A stretch of DNA of 64,000 nucleotides, taken from assembly GCF_026210795.1 (NCBI RefSeq), contig NC_089459.1, positions 2,170,001 through 2,234,000 of the forward strand. Reading direction: 5' to 3'. The position numbers and the translations under genes are program-made. The DNA comes from Rhizophagus irregularis. Lineage: Eukaryota; Glomeromycota; Glomeromycetes; Glomerales; Glomeraceae. The first letter of the stretch is position 1. Each line of letters starts with the position of its first letter. The notes under the pieces are model-generated. The model was not told the origin of the DNA, did not search any database, and worked only from the letters and a program-made list of their open reading frames with translations. This document shows positions 32,931-43,244 of the stretch, in pieces.

Positions 32931-33390
32931 ATGAGTAATAAAAAATGTAACTCTGTATCTGAATTAATAAAGAGTAATAAAAAACGTAAAGTTGAAACCT
33001 CTGAAACCTTTGTGGCTGATTTAATAAAGCCCAAAAAAAAGTATTTGTATATTTGCAATTGTGCTCGTTGCAAAGGTGCAGAAGTTGATTCTCGCACTCA
33101 AGAGAAACATACGTATGATGATAGTTTGTGGGAATCGAGATCAAAAGATTCTAGAAAAAATCAGGAAAATACCATCATGATAAGAAAGAAAAAAACATCA
33201 TCTGTTAATAATACATATATAAATACAGAAATAACATTGAACATATCAAAAAAGCGAGAAAGAAATAATTACTCCGGTACATCTAGTCCGGATCAGGACT
33301 CTTCCCATCCTGGTCCCTCTTTCCAATATATTGAAGAAAATATAACATTATTTTCATTAAAACCTTCATGTTTTCGTATTCCAGCACCTA

Positions 33391-35978
33391 TGGTGCGTCT
33401 CACCTATAAACCACAAAAATATCATGTGACTTTAAATTTTTATAAGTCAGGTATTAAGTAATAAAATACAAATTGAAACCGATAAAATAATATAATAGCA
33501 TAAGCTAAACATTTCTAACGGTTTACTTTTTAAGATTTATTAGAAAAATTTAATTTTATTAAGTTCGAAAGTTCAAGAATAATTTATATGATCTATATGA
33601 AAAAAGGAAAATTTCGGACTGAGATCGGGGATATATCATCATGTGAATTTTATAGATCGGAATATATCGTTACAAGATCAGGATATATCCAACCTAATGT
33701 TACGCGAATTTCATATGAAAATTACCGATTTCAATTAATTTCTCACACATTAATCAATGACTCGTCCATCAAAGCGAAAATCCAAGGCTAAAGAGCAAGA
33801 AAGAAACAACTATGGAACGTTTACAAAAAAATCAAGGATATCTGATGAATTGGATGAATGGGGAGACGAAAATGATAGTGGGTGGGATGATGATGAAGTT
33901 AGTTTATTAAACGAAAAAAAAGCTCTTGAGTTGACTTGGTCAGATAACACACACTTGGAACAAAAAAAACGTGGACCATATCTTACCGGAAAAATAAAAA
34001 AATCAACATATTTTGACAAGTATGGACCAAGTGGTTCCTTTACAAAAGCTGCAAAAAGAACCATGAAAATTTCAACTTTCATGAATAGAAATCAGACAAT
34101 TCCGGATGATTTTGTAGAAGTTTTGGATGATTTGGATGAAGAGGAACAGAATCAACTCAATATAGATGAAAGAATCAAAAATCTAAAGACTGAACTTGGA
34201 GAACAGCAAAAGATTTTAACAGTAACTGAATATAATAAAAAACGCGCAATATATGAGTATTTAAAGAGATTAGATGAAAATGGAAAGGGGAAGATGAAAG
34301 CTAGCAAAGAAGCTGCGCAGTTGATTTTTATAGATTGTGCACCAAACAGAGCAAGATCAATTCAATATTGGGCGAATTTTTGGCTTCAGAATAATCACCT
34401 TCCAATGAGTCGTCAAGGGAAACATCAAAAAACAATACGATTAATAGATGATGAGGATATAGCAGTGAAATGTCACACATGGATTCGATCTCAAGGCGGA
34501 ACAACCACCCCATTGAAGTTTAAGGAATTTGTTGAGCAAAAATTGCTCATTAATTCTGGAATAACGAAAAAGAAAACTATCGCCAAAGCAACTGCAACTC
34601 GATGGTTAAATGTACTTGGCTATAGCTTTCAATCACAAAAACAAGGTAAGAATTCGTTAATACAGTATTATACAAAAAAAACAATCACACATTATTTATA
34701 TTAAGGTACATACTATGATGGTCATGAACGTCCTGATGTTGTTGAATATCGAAAGTTATTTCTGGATAAAATTTATAGTTATGAAAGGTACATGGCTAAG
34801 TATGAAGGTGAAACTATGGAACGAATACCACCAATGTTAGAATCTAATAATAAAGAGATAATCCTTGTAACACATGATGAGTGTATATTTTACTCTAATG
34901 ATGGGAAACGAGGTGTATGGACAAAAACAGGAGAATTGCCATTGCGTAAAAAGGGAAATGGACGTTCGATAATGGTTAGCGAATTTTTGTCAGAAGAATG
35001 TGGCCGTCTTAAATTAAATGCACAACAGCATCAAGAAAACTCTTCCATACCTCAAGAAGCGCGCACTTATCTTCAGCCAGGCAAAGATCGAGAAGGATAT
35101 TGGACAAGTGAACACCTAATCGATCAAGTAAAGACAAAAGCAATCCCTATTTTCAAAACTCTTTTTCCTAATTGTATTGGATTGTTTGCATTTGATAATA
35201 GTTCGAACCACGCAGCATTTAGGCATGATGCTCTTGTAGCCAGTAAAATGAACTTAAAACCGGGCGGAAAACAGCCAAAAATGAGGAACACGGTTTTTGG
35301 ATTAAACAATCAGTACCAATCAATGGTAAACGAAAATGGGGAACCCAAAGGGATGAAACAAGTTTTAATTGAACGTGGCTTATGGAAAAATGGCCTTAAT
35401 GCCGACTGTCAGTTGTGTAAAGATAAGGTGGATGATATAACACGGATTGATTGTTGTGCACGCCGGATTATTTCATTGCAACCTGATTTTTTGGCACAAA
35501 AAAGTGCGTTAGAGGAAGCAATACTAGAAGCTGGGCACTTGTGCATTTTCTACCCAAAGTTCCATTGTGAACTTAACTTTATTGAAAGATATTTTGGGGG
35601 GCAGCGAAAAGATATGCTCGCGAAAACTGTGACTATTCGTGGTCAAGCTTGCAACGTGTTGTTCCTGTAGCTTTAGAGTCTGTCGATACGATTATGATAA
35701 GAAAATTTGCAAGGAAGGCGTGGCGTTATATGGATTTATATAGAAATGGAATAACAGGTAAATTGGCTGAATATGCAGCCAAAAAGTATAAATCCCACCG
35801 TTGTATTCCAGATTATGTTTTAGTTGAGTTAAATAAAGTTGAATAAACTGCGCGATTGCAATTTGTTTTGAAACTCGATTCGTAATCATATGACGAAGTC
35901 ACATGATATCACGCTAAGTCACGTGAAATCTACGTTTTTGAAATTTCGGACTTTGTGGTTTATAGGTGAGACGCACCA
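33391..35978 (+). mobile_element. 2.6 kb DDE transposon nested in CACTA copy 2
   Basis: The first 27 bases (TGGTGCGTCTCACCTATAAA plus CCACAAA) are repeated exactly, inverted, at the right end (35952-35978). TA flanks both sides at 33389-33390 and 35979-35980. Removing the element and one TA restores the CACTA reading frame (RIPAPT-IDENND, matching FHIPAPDEN in copy 1), which proves a late insertion. It carries one transposase gene in the same orientation. Confidence 0.95.
33757..35846 (+). pseudogene. DDE transposase of the nested element (IS630/Tc1-like, divergent)
   Basis: Exon 1 is 33757-34645 and exon 2 34706-35846, with a 60-nt GT-AG intron (phase 1). The N-terminal half is charged, with a coiled-coil-like stretch (LKTELGEQQKILTVTEYNKK) and a possible helix-turn-helix region (KASKEAAQLIFIDC). 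Candidate catalytic residues are D in THDECIFYSNDGKRG, D in LFAFDNSSNHAAF and E in CELNFIERY. The D-E spacing is about 128, far longer than DD34E enzymes, with an inserted segment rich in KPGGKQPKMRNT and a cysteine pair (CQLCKDK). TA target duplication agrees with the IS630/Tc1 group, but the family is uncertain. The frame breaks by one base at the TTTTGGGGGG run near 35592-35601, after which AKRYARENCDYSW and LQRVVPVALESVD continue to the stop. Confidence 0.78.
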
Positions 35979-38901
35979 TACAATTGATGAAAATAATGAT
36001 GAAATCAATTATTTTGGTGAGAATTATAATATAGATAATATAAATGAGGGGGAAGAGAATGATGATGTAAATAATATAAATGAGGAAGAGAATGATGATG
36101 TGGATGAGGGAGAGAAGAATGATGATGTAAATAATATGGATGGGGAAGAGAATGATGATGTGAATGAAGGAGAGGAGAATGATGATGTAGATAATATGGA
36201 TGAGGAAGAGAATGATGATGTAGATGAAGGAGAGAAGAATGATGATGTAGAAGATTTTTTCGCATCTCCTAAGATTGACAATGACAATGAAGAAGCATTT
36301 ATAGTGGAAAGCTTAAGTGATTCTATTAATACTGAGATTATAATATGGCTATTTAAATTTCAACAAAGATTTCGATTGCCTGATATTGCACTTGAATCCT
36401 TAATAAAATTTTTTCATATAATTCTTATGCGCTTTGATAAGTTGCAATTTGAAAATTTTTCTACCTCATTATATATGGCAAAAATATGGTTAAACATTTT
36501 TCAACCGAAAATGCAATTAGCTGCATGTACCGATTGCCATAAATTGCATAATGTTAAAGATATTATTGCATATAAGGAAGAAGGAAAAGTTGCTATAATG
36601 AATTGCCCATATAAAGAGTATCCAAATAATCCAATATCAAGTCGTAATCACCAATGCAATAATCCACTTTCCATTCTCAAAAAAAATAAAAATGCAACAA
36701 TTGCGGTACCTCGCATGCTTTATCCTAAGCCAAACATTCGTCAGCAATTGAGCATTTTATATCAACGACCAGATTTTGAGAACATGTTAAAATTATCAGG
36801 AACTCAAAGAAACGAAAATAATATCTATTCAGATATTTACGATGGTAAGGTATGGAAAAATTTTCCATTTGATGGTAGTACCTTTTTTACAACAGAGACT
36901 GCCACAACCCATCTAGGTCTTCTCCTTAATCTTGATTGGTTCCAACCATTCTCCTACACGCAGCATAGTACTGGCGCTATTTATGCGTCTATTTGCAATC
37001 TTCCAAGATCAGAAAGGAATAAGCCCGAAAATATTATATATTTGGATTTCTTACCAGGACCAAAAGAGGCAGGGTTGGAACGCATTAATCATTATCTAGC
37101 TCCTATTGTAGATGAGTTATTAGAACTTTGGAAGGGGTGGAAAGTACCAAAAACTCACCAATTTTCCAATAGTTTAGAAATAAAAGTTGCGTTAATTGTT
37201 GGATCGTCTGATACTCCAGCTACACGAAAGTTATTTGGTCATGGATCTGCAGTAATGAAATGCTATAGGTGTGATAAACGTACCACTTATAGCGAGGAAT
37301 TTAGAAAAACTCATTACGGAGGAATGCAAGACTATAATGAATGGGTAACAAAGCCTGCAGATCTTTTATTACATAGGCAATATGCTCATGAATGGTTGCA
37401 GTGTAACTCAAAGTCCTCCAGAGAAGCACATTTTAAAGTACATGGTATAAGATGGACTGAAGTGCTTCGCCTACCATACATGGATCCTATACGATTTGCT
37501 GTAATGGATCCTATGTATTGTCTTTTCCTCGGTGTTGCAAAATGGATAATTAAATCCATTTTTGTAAACCAAAAAAAATTAACTATGGAACAACTTCGTG
37601 TAGCATAAAACAGAATGGATAATATTGATTTACCTTCTAACATTGGTAGAATTCCTCCAAAGATTGCAATCGGAAATGATGGGTTTTCTAACTTAACTGC
37701 TGATCAATGGAAGACCTTTATTATGATTTATTCTACATCTATATTATGGGATATGCTAGATGATAATGATAGAAAGATCTTAGGGCATTTTGTTCGAGCT
37801 TGTAATCTTTTAGTAGCAAGATTTATTACAGATGATGATTTGAAGGAGGCGCAAGAGAGGTTAAAAGATATGGCCTACCTTATAGAATATACATATGGAC
37901 CAGAATTTATAACAAGCAATATACATCTCGCACTTCATATCTCTGATTGCTGTCGTGATTATGGTCCTATATATAGTTTTTAGCTTTTCCCGTTTGAAAG
38001 ACTTAATGGATATATAGGTAAATTTACTTCAGTGTTTTTCAATTAACTTTAGTACCTTTATTAAAAAAATTCCTGTTATTTAGGATCATATCCTAATAGT
38101 AACCGACAAATAGAACCCGAATTAATGAAAATTGTTCTTAAAAACACTTTGGTGGATTATCACTTATCGTATGAAATGGACATCTGGCCTTCTAGATGAA
38201 TCTCTCCATCTTCTTGTACCAAAAAAAGCTGTAGGAAGTTTAGCAATCACAGCAGAAAGGGAGGAACTGCAGCATTTTCTATTCATGAGACATAATACGT
38301 CTATGATTTCCAAAATATATGGCACTGAACCATTACCTGGCCAAATGCTTAACCCATCATATATCAATGTCGTTATGCCTTTGGAGTTGCGAGGATTTCT
38401 ATGTGAATGGTATGCAATATTATATGAAAGGGAAAAAGAAGATGTGTTAGGATTTATGGATTTGCATATGAATCAGCATGCAAGACTACAAATTGGTGCC
38501 GAAATATTTGGATCTATGATTTCTGGTCGCCATGAAAAAAATGCGAATATATTTGCAAAATGGAAAGCAGCTAATGATGATTCAGTTGACACTTATCCGG
38601 GTGAAGTCCAATATTATTTTGAGCATGCCCTAGATTTCCAGAAGGAACGAAAACTCACCTCCTAGCATATGTCAAGTGGTATAAACCTGCACCTTCTTCT
38701 AGTATTCGGTTTAAACATAGTTTTATGGAGCCAGAAATATCAAATACCGAATTATGGAAAGCCGAATACTTTCAAGAAGGTTGTGATTCCCTGTTAGCGG
38801 TTCATAGGATATTATGTCAAGCTACAAAATTTAGAAATATTATGGTAGGAAAACAAAAATATTTGTCGATTATACCTTTGAATAGAAGATTTAACTTGTA
38901 G

Positions 38902-39126
38902 TATGCCACACCAAATAAAGAAAATGATGACACATTTGATTTCCATTTCAAGGCTTAGTGATAATCGTGTATAATATAAGCAAGAAGATAGTATGTCTCG
39001 TGACTTTCATCAAATGAAAAATTATTAATCGCGTATTACATAAGCATAATTTTTGCTTAACGAATTCGTTTAACGCGCTCAACATTAATTCAACATTTGA
39101 AAATTAACATTAAATCAATCCGAGAT
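38902..39126. other. 3' flank of CACTA copy 2
   Basis: Non-coding. No clear similarity to the 3' flank of copy 1. Its continuation is displaced to 41524 onward by the hAT insertion. Confidence 0.45.
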
Positions 39127-41523
39127 TAGGGTTGGTAAAATAACCGTTAGTTATGAATTTGGTTAATTAACCGGTTAATTAACGGTTAGTTAACGGTTAA
39201 TTAACCCATAAATAACCTGTATATATAATTTTAAGGAAGTTAAAATAAATTTATAATTTATTAAATATTATAAAATTTTAATATATTTTATTTATTCTTC
39301 ATCATCTAAATTAATAACATTTGCTTCAAATCCAAATATACTATCATTATCAGAACTATTATTATTATCATCTTCTTTATTTTCATTATCAGAACTATTA
39401 TTACTATCTTCTTCATTTTCATTAAAATTACTAATCTGTTTCTTTTTTTGTATTTTTACAAGTCTATTACACATTCGAAGATTTCCATAAATATAAACTA
39501 ATTTTTTAACACGTTCATTTTTCAATCTATTTCGAATTTTATTATGAATAAAACCAAAAGTAGAAAAATTTCTTTCTGCAGCTGCAGGAAGATGTAGGAA
39601 TTGAGAGAATTTTAATAGCCAGTTGTTGAAGTTTACTAGTTGGCCATGATTGCGAAACCATAAAGATTAATTAATATTAGCAGATTTCCAAATAATTTCA
39701 TTATCGCTAAGGTGAATTTTTATTACGAAAATTTACCAATTCAGCAAATAATTCTACTGCTTCTTCCTGATTAAATCTTTTATTTACAAATGTTGTAAAT
39801 TCTACATAACCAATAGATTCAACTTCATCATTTTTACTTTTTTCCAAAAATTGTGGATCTAACATATAAGTTGTTATCATAATAGGATGATAAGTATATT
39901 CCCATCGCTTTGCAATAAGTTCTTGAAGTTTATCAGAAAAATTACAATCTATTTGATTAATTTGATTCATTACTTCTTTGAAATATGAATAAACATTTGA
40001 AAGAATTGAAATATCTGATTCAAATAACTTTAATGCTGAAACTATTGGTTCCATAATTTTTGTTATTATATCTAAATCTTCCCAAAACTCATCTGATAAA
40101 ATATGAGCTCTTAAAGTTAAATCCATATTTTGACGAATTCTTATATCCATTAAAGCCTGTTCAAGTGCTGTTCTTGAATTTTGAAGTGATTGAAAACAAG
40201 CAAGATGTGTTCCATCTTGTAAGTGCTGGTAAAACCAATGCAATTTCTTTAGAATAATTTTCTTTTTGAATACGTTTCAATTTAGCTGTTGCCTGTACAT
40301 GTGCCTTAAAATAATTGACCAACTTTTTTGCATTTTCAACAACAGATTTAATTTGATCAATCTTTAAAATATCACTAATTAAAAGATTCATTACATGAGA
40401 ATTACATCCTAAACAAACAATACTTGGATAACTATCTTCAATAATTCGCCAAGCTGCTTTCATTACACTAGCTGTATCTGTAATAACTGCTGAAAATTTA
40501 TTAATACCAACAATTTCCATTTGTTTAATAATTTCATCTGCAACCCATTTAGCTGTATGAGATTCTTCGCAGAATAAATAGCATCAAAGAATAATGGTTT
40601 TGGAGTACAAATAACAAAATTTTGAACTGATTCTTGATTAATATTAGACCAACCATCTGAAACCATTGTAAGAGATTTAGCTTGTAAAATTTGTTCATTA
40701 CATTCAGCTTTAACTTCATCAAAAACATCATCAAGTAATTCATCAGCAAGTTTTCTTCGATTAGGTAATTTGAATGCTGGACGTAATTGTTGAAAAAACT
40801 GAATAACATAATTATTTTCAAGAAAAGAAAAAGGAACTCCAGCAGCAAATAATGCTTGAGCTAGTAAAATTTCAAGAGTATCTTGTTCTTCTTCACTCAT
40901 ACGATCAACAAAATTCTCAATTGTTGTATTTTTTAAATGCTTTTTTGATGTTTTTACTGTAGGAATAAAAGTAGAAGTAGTAGCATCAGAAGTTTCTAAT
41001 AGTTCAGGAATTTGTTGTTTCTTTGTTTTTGCACTTTCTGGAGGCTCCAGGACAACTATCATTAAGATGAACTTGCATTCTTTTAGCTGTACCTTGTTCA
41101 AAAACTTTAGAACAATAATTACAACGTACAGAAGGATGTGTTTTTTTCTTAGACCTACTACCTTCTTCATTACTTTCTGCTTCAGTAATTATTGTCCAAT
41201 GTTTCCAAACAGTTCCCTTTTTTTTTACCATGATAATGAACAATAAATTTGCAAAAAAAAAGTGTTTTTTTAAAAAAAATTTATCTTAAAAAAAAGATCA
41301 TGCAATATGTAGATCATAGATTTAATCAATATTTATATTAATTAATATTTAATTGTGTAACAAAATAATGGATTATCATTTAATCACATGATTTAAATTC
41401 TGCATTTTGATTGGCTAATTATAAATAACGGTTAATTAACCATTTTAAATCAATCATAACTAACAAAATTAACGGTTAATTAACCATGGTTAATTAACCG
41501 TGGTTAATTAACCCCCATCCCTA
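39127..41523 (-). mobile_element. hAT transposon with perfect 8-bp target duplications
   Basis: The ends are TAGGGTTGG (39127) and, inverted, TAGGGATGG (41523). TCCGAGAT flanks both sides (39119-39126 and 41524-41531). Both subterminal regions carry clusters of GGTTAATTAACC / AACGGTTAATTAACCA (39150-39215, 41415-41515), the likely transposase-binding sites. It encodes a minus-strand transposase. Confidence 0.93.
39292..41243 (-). pseudogene. BED-type hAT transposase, multiply frameshifted
   Basis: Read from 41243 to 39292. There is a BED-like zinc finger (CNYCSKVFEQ...HLNDSC), then TMVSDGWSNINQES (first catalytic D region) and ITDTASVMKAAW with CLGCNSHVMNLL (second D and the conserved hAT C/H block). 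LPALTRWNTS follows, and the C-terminal dimerisation block has LPAAAERNFSTFG (catalytic E). The tail is acidic (NEDSN/SSDNE repeats). Frame changes occur near 41045, 40569, 40205 and between 39700 and 39560, so no full-length protein can be made. Residue order and length fit hAT enzymes of about 640 residues. It is contained exactly between the hAT ends. Confidence 0.9.
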
Positions 41524-41971
41524 TCCGAGATGTAAAATTAATAAAATTAATTAATTTTTTTTCGCATTAGTAAGTCGTAATAAATAAATGTTAATTTTTA
41601 CGTAAGAATAATACCGGGCCTAATTTACAAAATTTTTAATCACTTTTAATGGCTAATTTTTTTTTTGTACGATGGAAAACAATGGAAGATCGACATTTTA
41701 ATCGCTTTTAATGGACAAGAGACGGAGTTTTACGAATTCTATGTTTTGTGAATTTTATGATATAATATCATGAATCAACGAAATCATTTTGAAATGGTGT
41801 TACATTAAAAATTGTACTAATAATTAAAAAATGAAATGATGTAATATCATGATAATTGAATGGCATAATTAGAATTGTTACAAGAACTTTCTCGCATTTT
41901 TTTGATAATCAATACTAATTAATAATCAATACATATTTTTTTTATAATCAATACATTTTTTTTTATCAAAT
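41524..41971. other. Upstream region of the Myb/SANT-like gene
   Basis: Non-coding. Two near copies of CACTTTTAATGGCTAA / CGCTTTTAATGGACAA lie at 41641 and 41700. It includes the displaced 3' flank of CACTA copy 2 and the presumed promoter of the gene that starts at 41972. Confidence 0.4.
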
Positions 41972-42878
41972 ATGTTTCCAAATATTCTAAACAATTTTTT
42001 AACAAAATTTCAAACAATGTCCTCATCTTCAACTGATTCAACCACCGTCAATGATACCAATACCATCAATGTCAATACTACCTCCATTTTCGACACTATA
42101 ACTTATTCTTCTGGCCAGATGGAGTGGTCGGATGACCAAATCGCTGCTTTGATTGAGCAGCGGAGGTCAAGAAACTTCAAGTACTATTATCAAATTGCAG
42201 GAAGAAGTAGAAAAAATTTCTGGAATTCCGTTGCGAATAAAGTAAATGAGAGGTGTGGGAGCAATTATTCGGGCAAACAGTGCCAAACAAAATTCAATGG
42301 ATTAGTGACCGGTTATCACGTGAGTTAAATATTAATAAAAATTTGTTGTAATAGTAATTTTAATACTTATTAATACTTATTTAACACTTAATACTTTAGG
42401 ATCAATTATTAGTGATTGCAAACGATCCGAGAGGGGCAAGAAGCCGTGCTGGTGCCATTTTTTTTGAAGTCATGAATACACAGTTTTGGGAGAAACCAGG
42501 TAAGAACTTTTAAATCTAACAACATTACATAATCAACAAAATGATTATATTAAAGAGGTAAATTGTTTTATTTAATATGATTTAATATGTTTCTAGATGA
42601 TCAGTTTGTACAGGCTTCAATTGGTGTTAATATAACTCAACGCAGACGAAACAGAAGGAATGGTATGTAAAGTATAAAAGTTTAATCAAATTATAAATTT
42701 TTATTGATTTTCTTTATTATTTTATAGCACGTGGGAGCCGGAATACTCAAAATACGAATACTCTAAATACAGAAGATCGAAATGGTAAGTACAAAATTTA
42801 TTAATTTTTTTTTCTTTTTTAGTCGTAAATACAAAATTTATTAATTTCTTTCCTTTTTTAGTCGATAATGATGAATGA
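41972..42878 (+). CDS. Five-exon Myb/SANT-like DNA-binding protein
   Basis: Exons: 41972-42319, 42400-42499, 42597-42662, 42728-42784 and 42862-42878; all introns are GT-AG and phases agree (0, 1, 1, 1). Translation gives about 195 residues with no internal stop. A second in-frame ATG at 42017 (MSSSSTDS) may be the true start. After an S/T-rich N-terminus comes a trihelix/Myb-SANT-like domain (EWSDDQIAALIEQRRS, then FWNSVANKVNER and SGKQCQTKFNGLV), which binds DNA in related plant and fungal proteins. Exon 2 adds VIANDPRGARSRAGAIF; the tail is basic (TQRRRNRRN), then T/N-rich. Such proteins often occur beside transposases (e.g. Harbinger second gene), but none of that type is seen here. An alternative exon 5 acceptor at 42822 is also in frame. 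Confidence 0.75.
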
Positions 42879-43240
42879 GTTTTTTATTTTCATTCACGGA
42901 ATAATAATTCACATTCCGATATCCTTCAAAGCTATAATAAATACATAAAATAATAGCATGTTTGTAATTATTATATTAAATAAAAAAGTCTTCAAATAAT
43001 GCTAAACTTAATGATTTGATGCAAGAATCAAATAATACTTAATAATTGATACATGACTACCATCAAAATTTTCAGCGCCGCTAAAAATTAAAGCCTTTTC
43101 TATAAGATCCTTAAATGATATCCAATGCTCTTAAAAATTGTTTTCGTTATGCTAATTAATTTATTGGTCCCTTTCAATTACTGATCATCTGGCAGACTGC
43201 CATACACCAATTTTTTTTCACACGTGGTTTATCCATAGTG
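42879..43240. other. Spacer between the Myb gene and the hAT relic
   Basis: AT-rich; no ORF accepted. The 72-codon minus-strand ORF 43174-43392 lies over the left end of the hAT relic and is a shadow. Confidence 0.4.
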
Positions 43241-43244
43241 CATA

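Larger units (their letters stand above)
32931..38901 (+). pseudogene. CACTA/Plavaka-like transposase, copy 2, split by another transposon
   Basis: The coding path is 32931-33390, then (after a 2.6 kb insertion) ~35979-38017, and 38084-38901 after a 66-nt GT-AG intron at the same place as copy 1. It has the same N-terminal cysteine cluster (YLYICNCARCKGAEVDSRTQ), an acidic DDV-repeat region (tandem 60- and 63-bp units at 36050-36250), and the motifs GSSDTPATRKLFGHGS, MDPMYCLFLG and LFPFERLNGYIG. MDPMY replaces the VDPMH of copy 1. Breaks include TAA at 37606 (CAA in copy 1), TAG at 37981 (TGG in copy 1), a frameshift near 38170 and a one-base loss near 38632. Not functional. Family assignment rests on motifs. 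Confidence 0.88.

Noticed and set aside
36005-36287. His/Ser-rich minus-strand ORFs
   Set aside because: Shadows of the acidic DDV repeat in the copy 2 transposase.
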